Notes under the pieces: model-generated | Database searches by the model: none | Told to the model about the DNA's origin: nothing | Seen by the model: only the letters and a program-made list of their open reading frames with translations | Shown: positions 5,839 to 5,839 of the stretch, one piece after another | Numbering within the stretch: the stretch's first letter is position 1 | How the letters are laid out: every line of letters begins with the position of its first letter | Made by a program: the position numbers and the translations under genes | Origin: an uncultured Chloroflexota bacterium | GTDB taxonomy: Bacteria > Chloroflexota > Anaerolineae > Aggregatilineales > Phototrophicaceae | NCBI GenBank assembly: GCA_937942935.1 | Contig: CALDGT010001013.1 | Span: 1-5,839, forward strand | Direction of reading: 5' to 3' | DNA: 5,839 bases

Positions 5839-5839
5839 A

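Overview
The window is a stretch of bacterial chromosome of moderate GC, densely packed and with no mobile element, CRISPR array or RNA gene that I can recognise. It is probably from a Chloroflexota (Anaerolineae-like) organism. That assignment is a low-confidence inference: it rests on the abundance of TPR and HEAT proteins, a DnaC-type ATPase fragment next to a GNAT gene, and a short GC-rich intergenic palindrome of a kind I recall from such genomes. No marker gene in the window settles it.

Layout. (1) At the left edge is the C-terminal end of mfd (transcription-repair coupling factor) on the + strand, with a hairpin overlapping its stop codon. (2) Convergent to it, on the - strand, is a 466-residue single-pass membrane protein combining a TPR-like N-terminus, a transmembrane helix, a beta-rich region and a PDZ domain. 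(3) A 117-bp divergent intergenic region separates it from a + strand membrane-anchored TPR protein. (4) A palindromic element lies in the 67-bp convergent gap after that gene. (5) The right half is a tightly spaced - strand cluster. In transcription order it holds the C-terminus of a DnaC/IstB-like AAA+ ATPase, a two-domain GNAT acetyltransferase (ATGA overlap with the ATPase gene), a ketol-acid reductoisomerase (KARI) homologue, and a HEAT-repeat protein whose ribosome binding site overlaps the stop codon of the KARI homologue.

The most unusual item is the KARI homologue at 3744-4715. It aligns with class I KARI over nearly its full length, including the N-terminal YxxxD..L..K..IIGY block and the C-terminal knotted domain. 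Nevertheless nearly every residue known to bind NADPH or Mg2+ or to act in catalysis is replaced, the glycine-rich loop included. It stands apart from any other branched-chain amino acid gene in view and is translationally linked to a HEAT-repeat scaffold gene. It therefore looks like a repurposed pseudoenzyme rather than an isoleucine/valine biosynthesis enzyme. The two TPR proteins, the PDZ protein and the HEAT protein make this an area rich in protein-protein interaction modules, but the sequence does not show a shared pathway.
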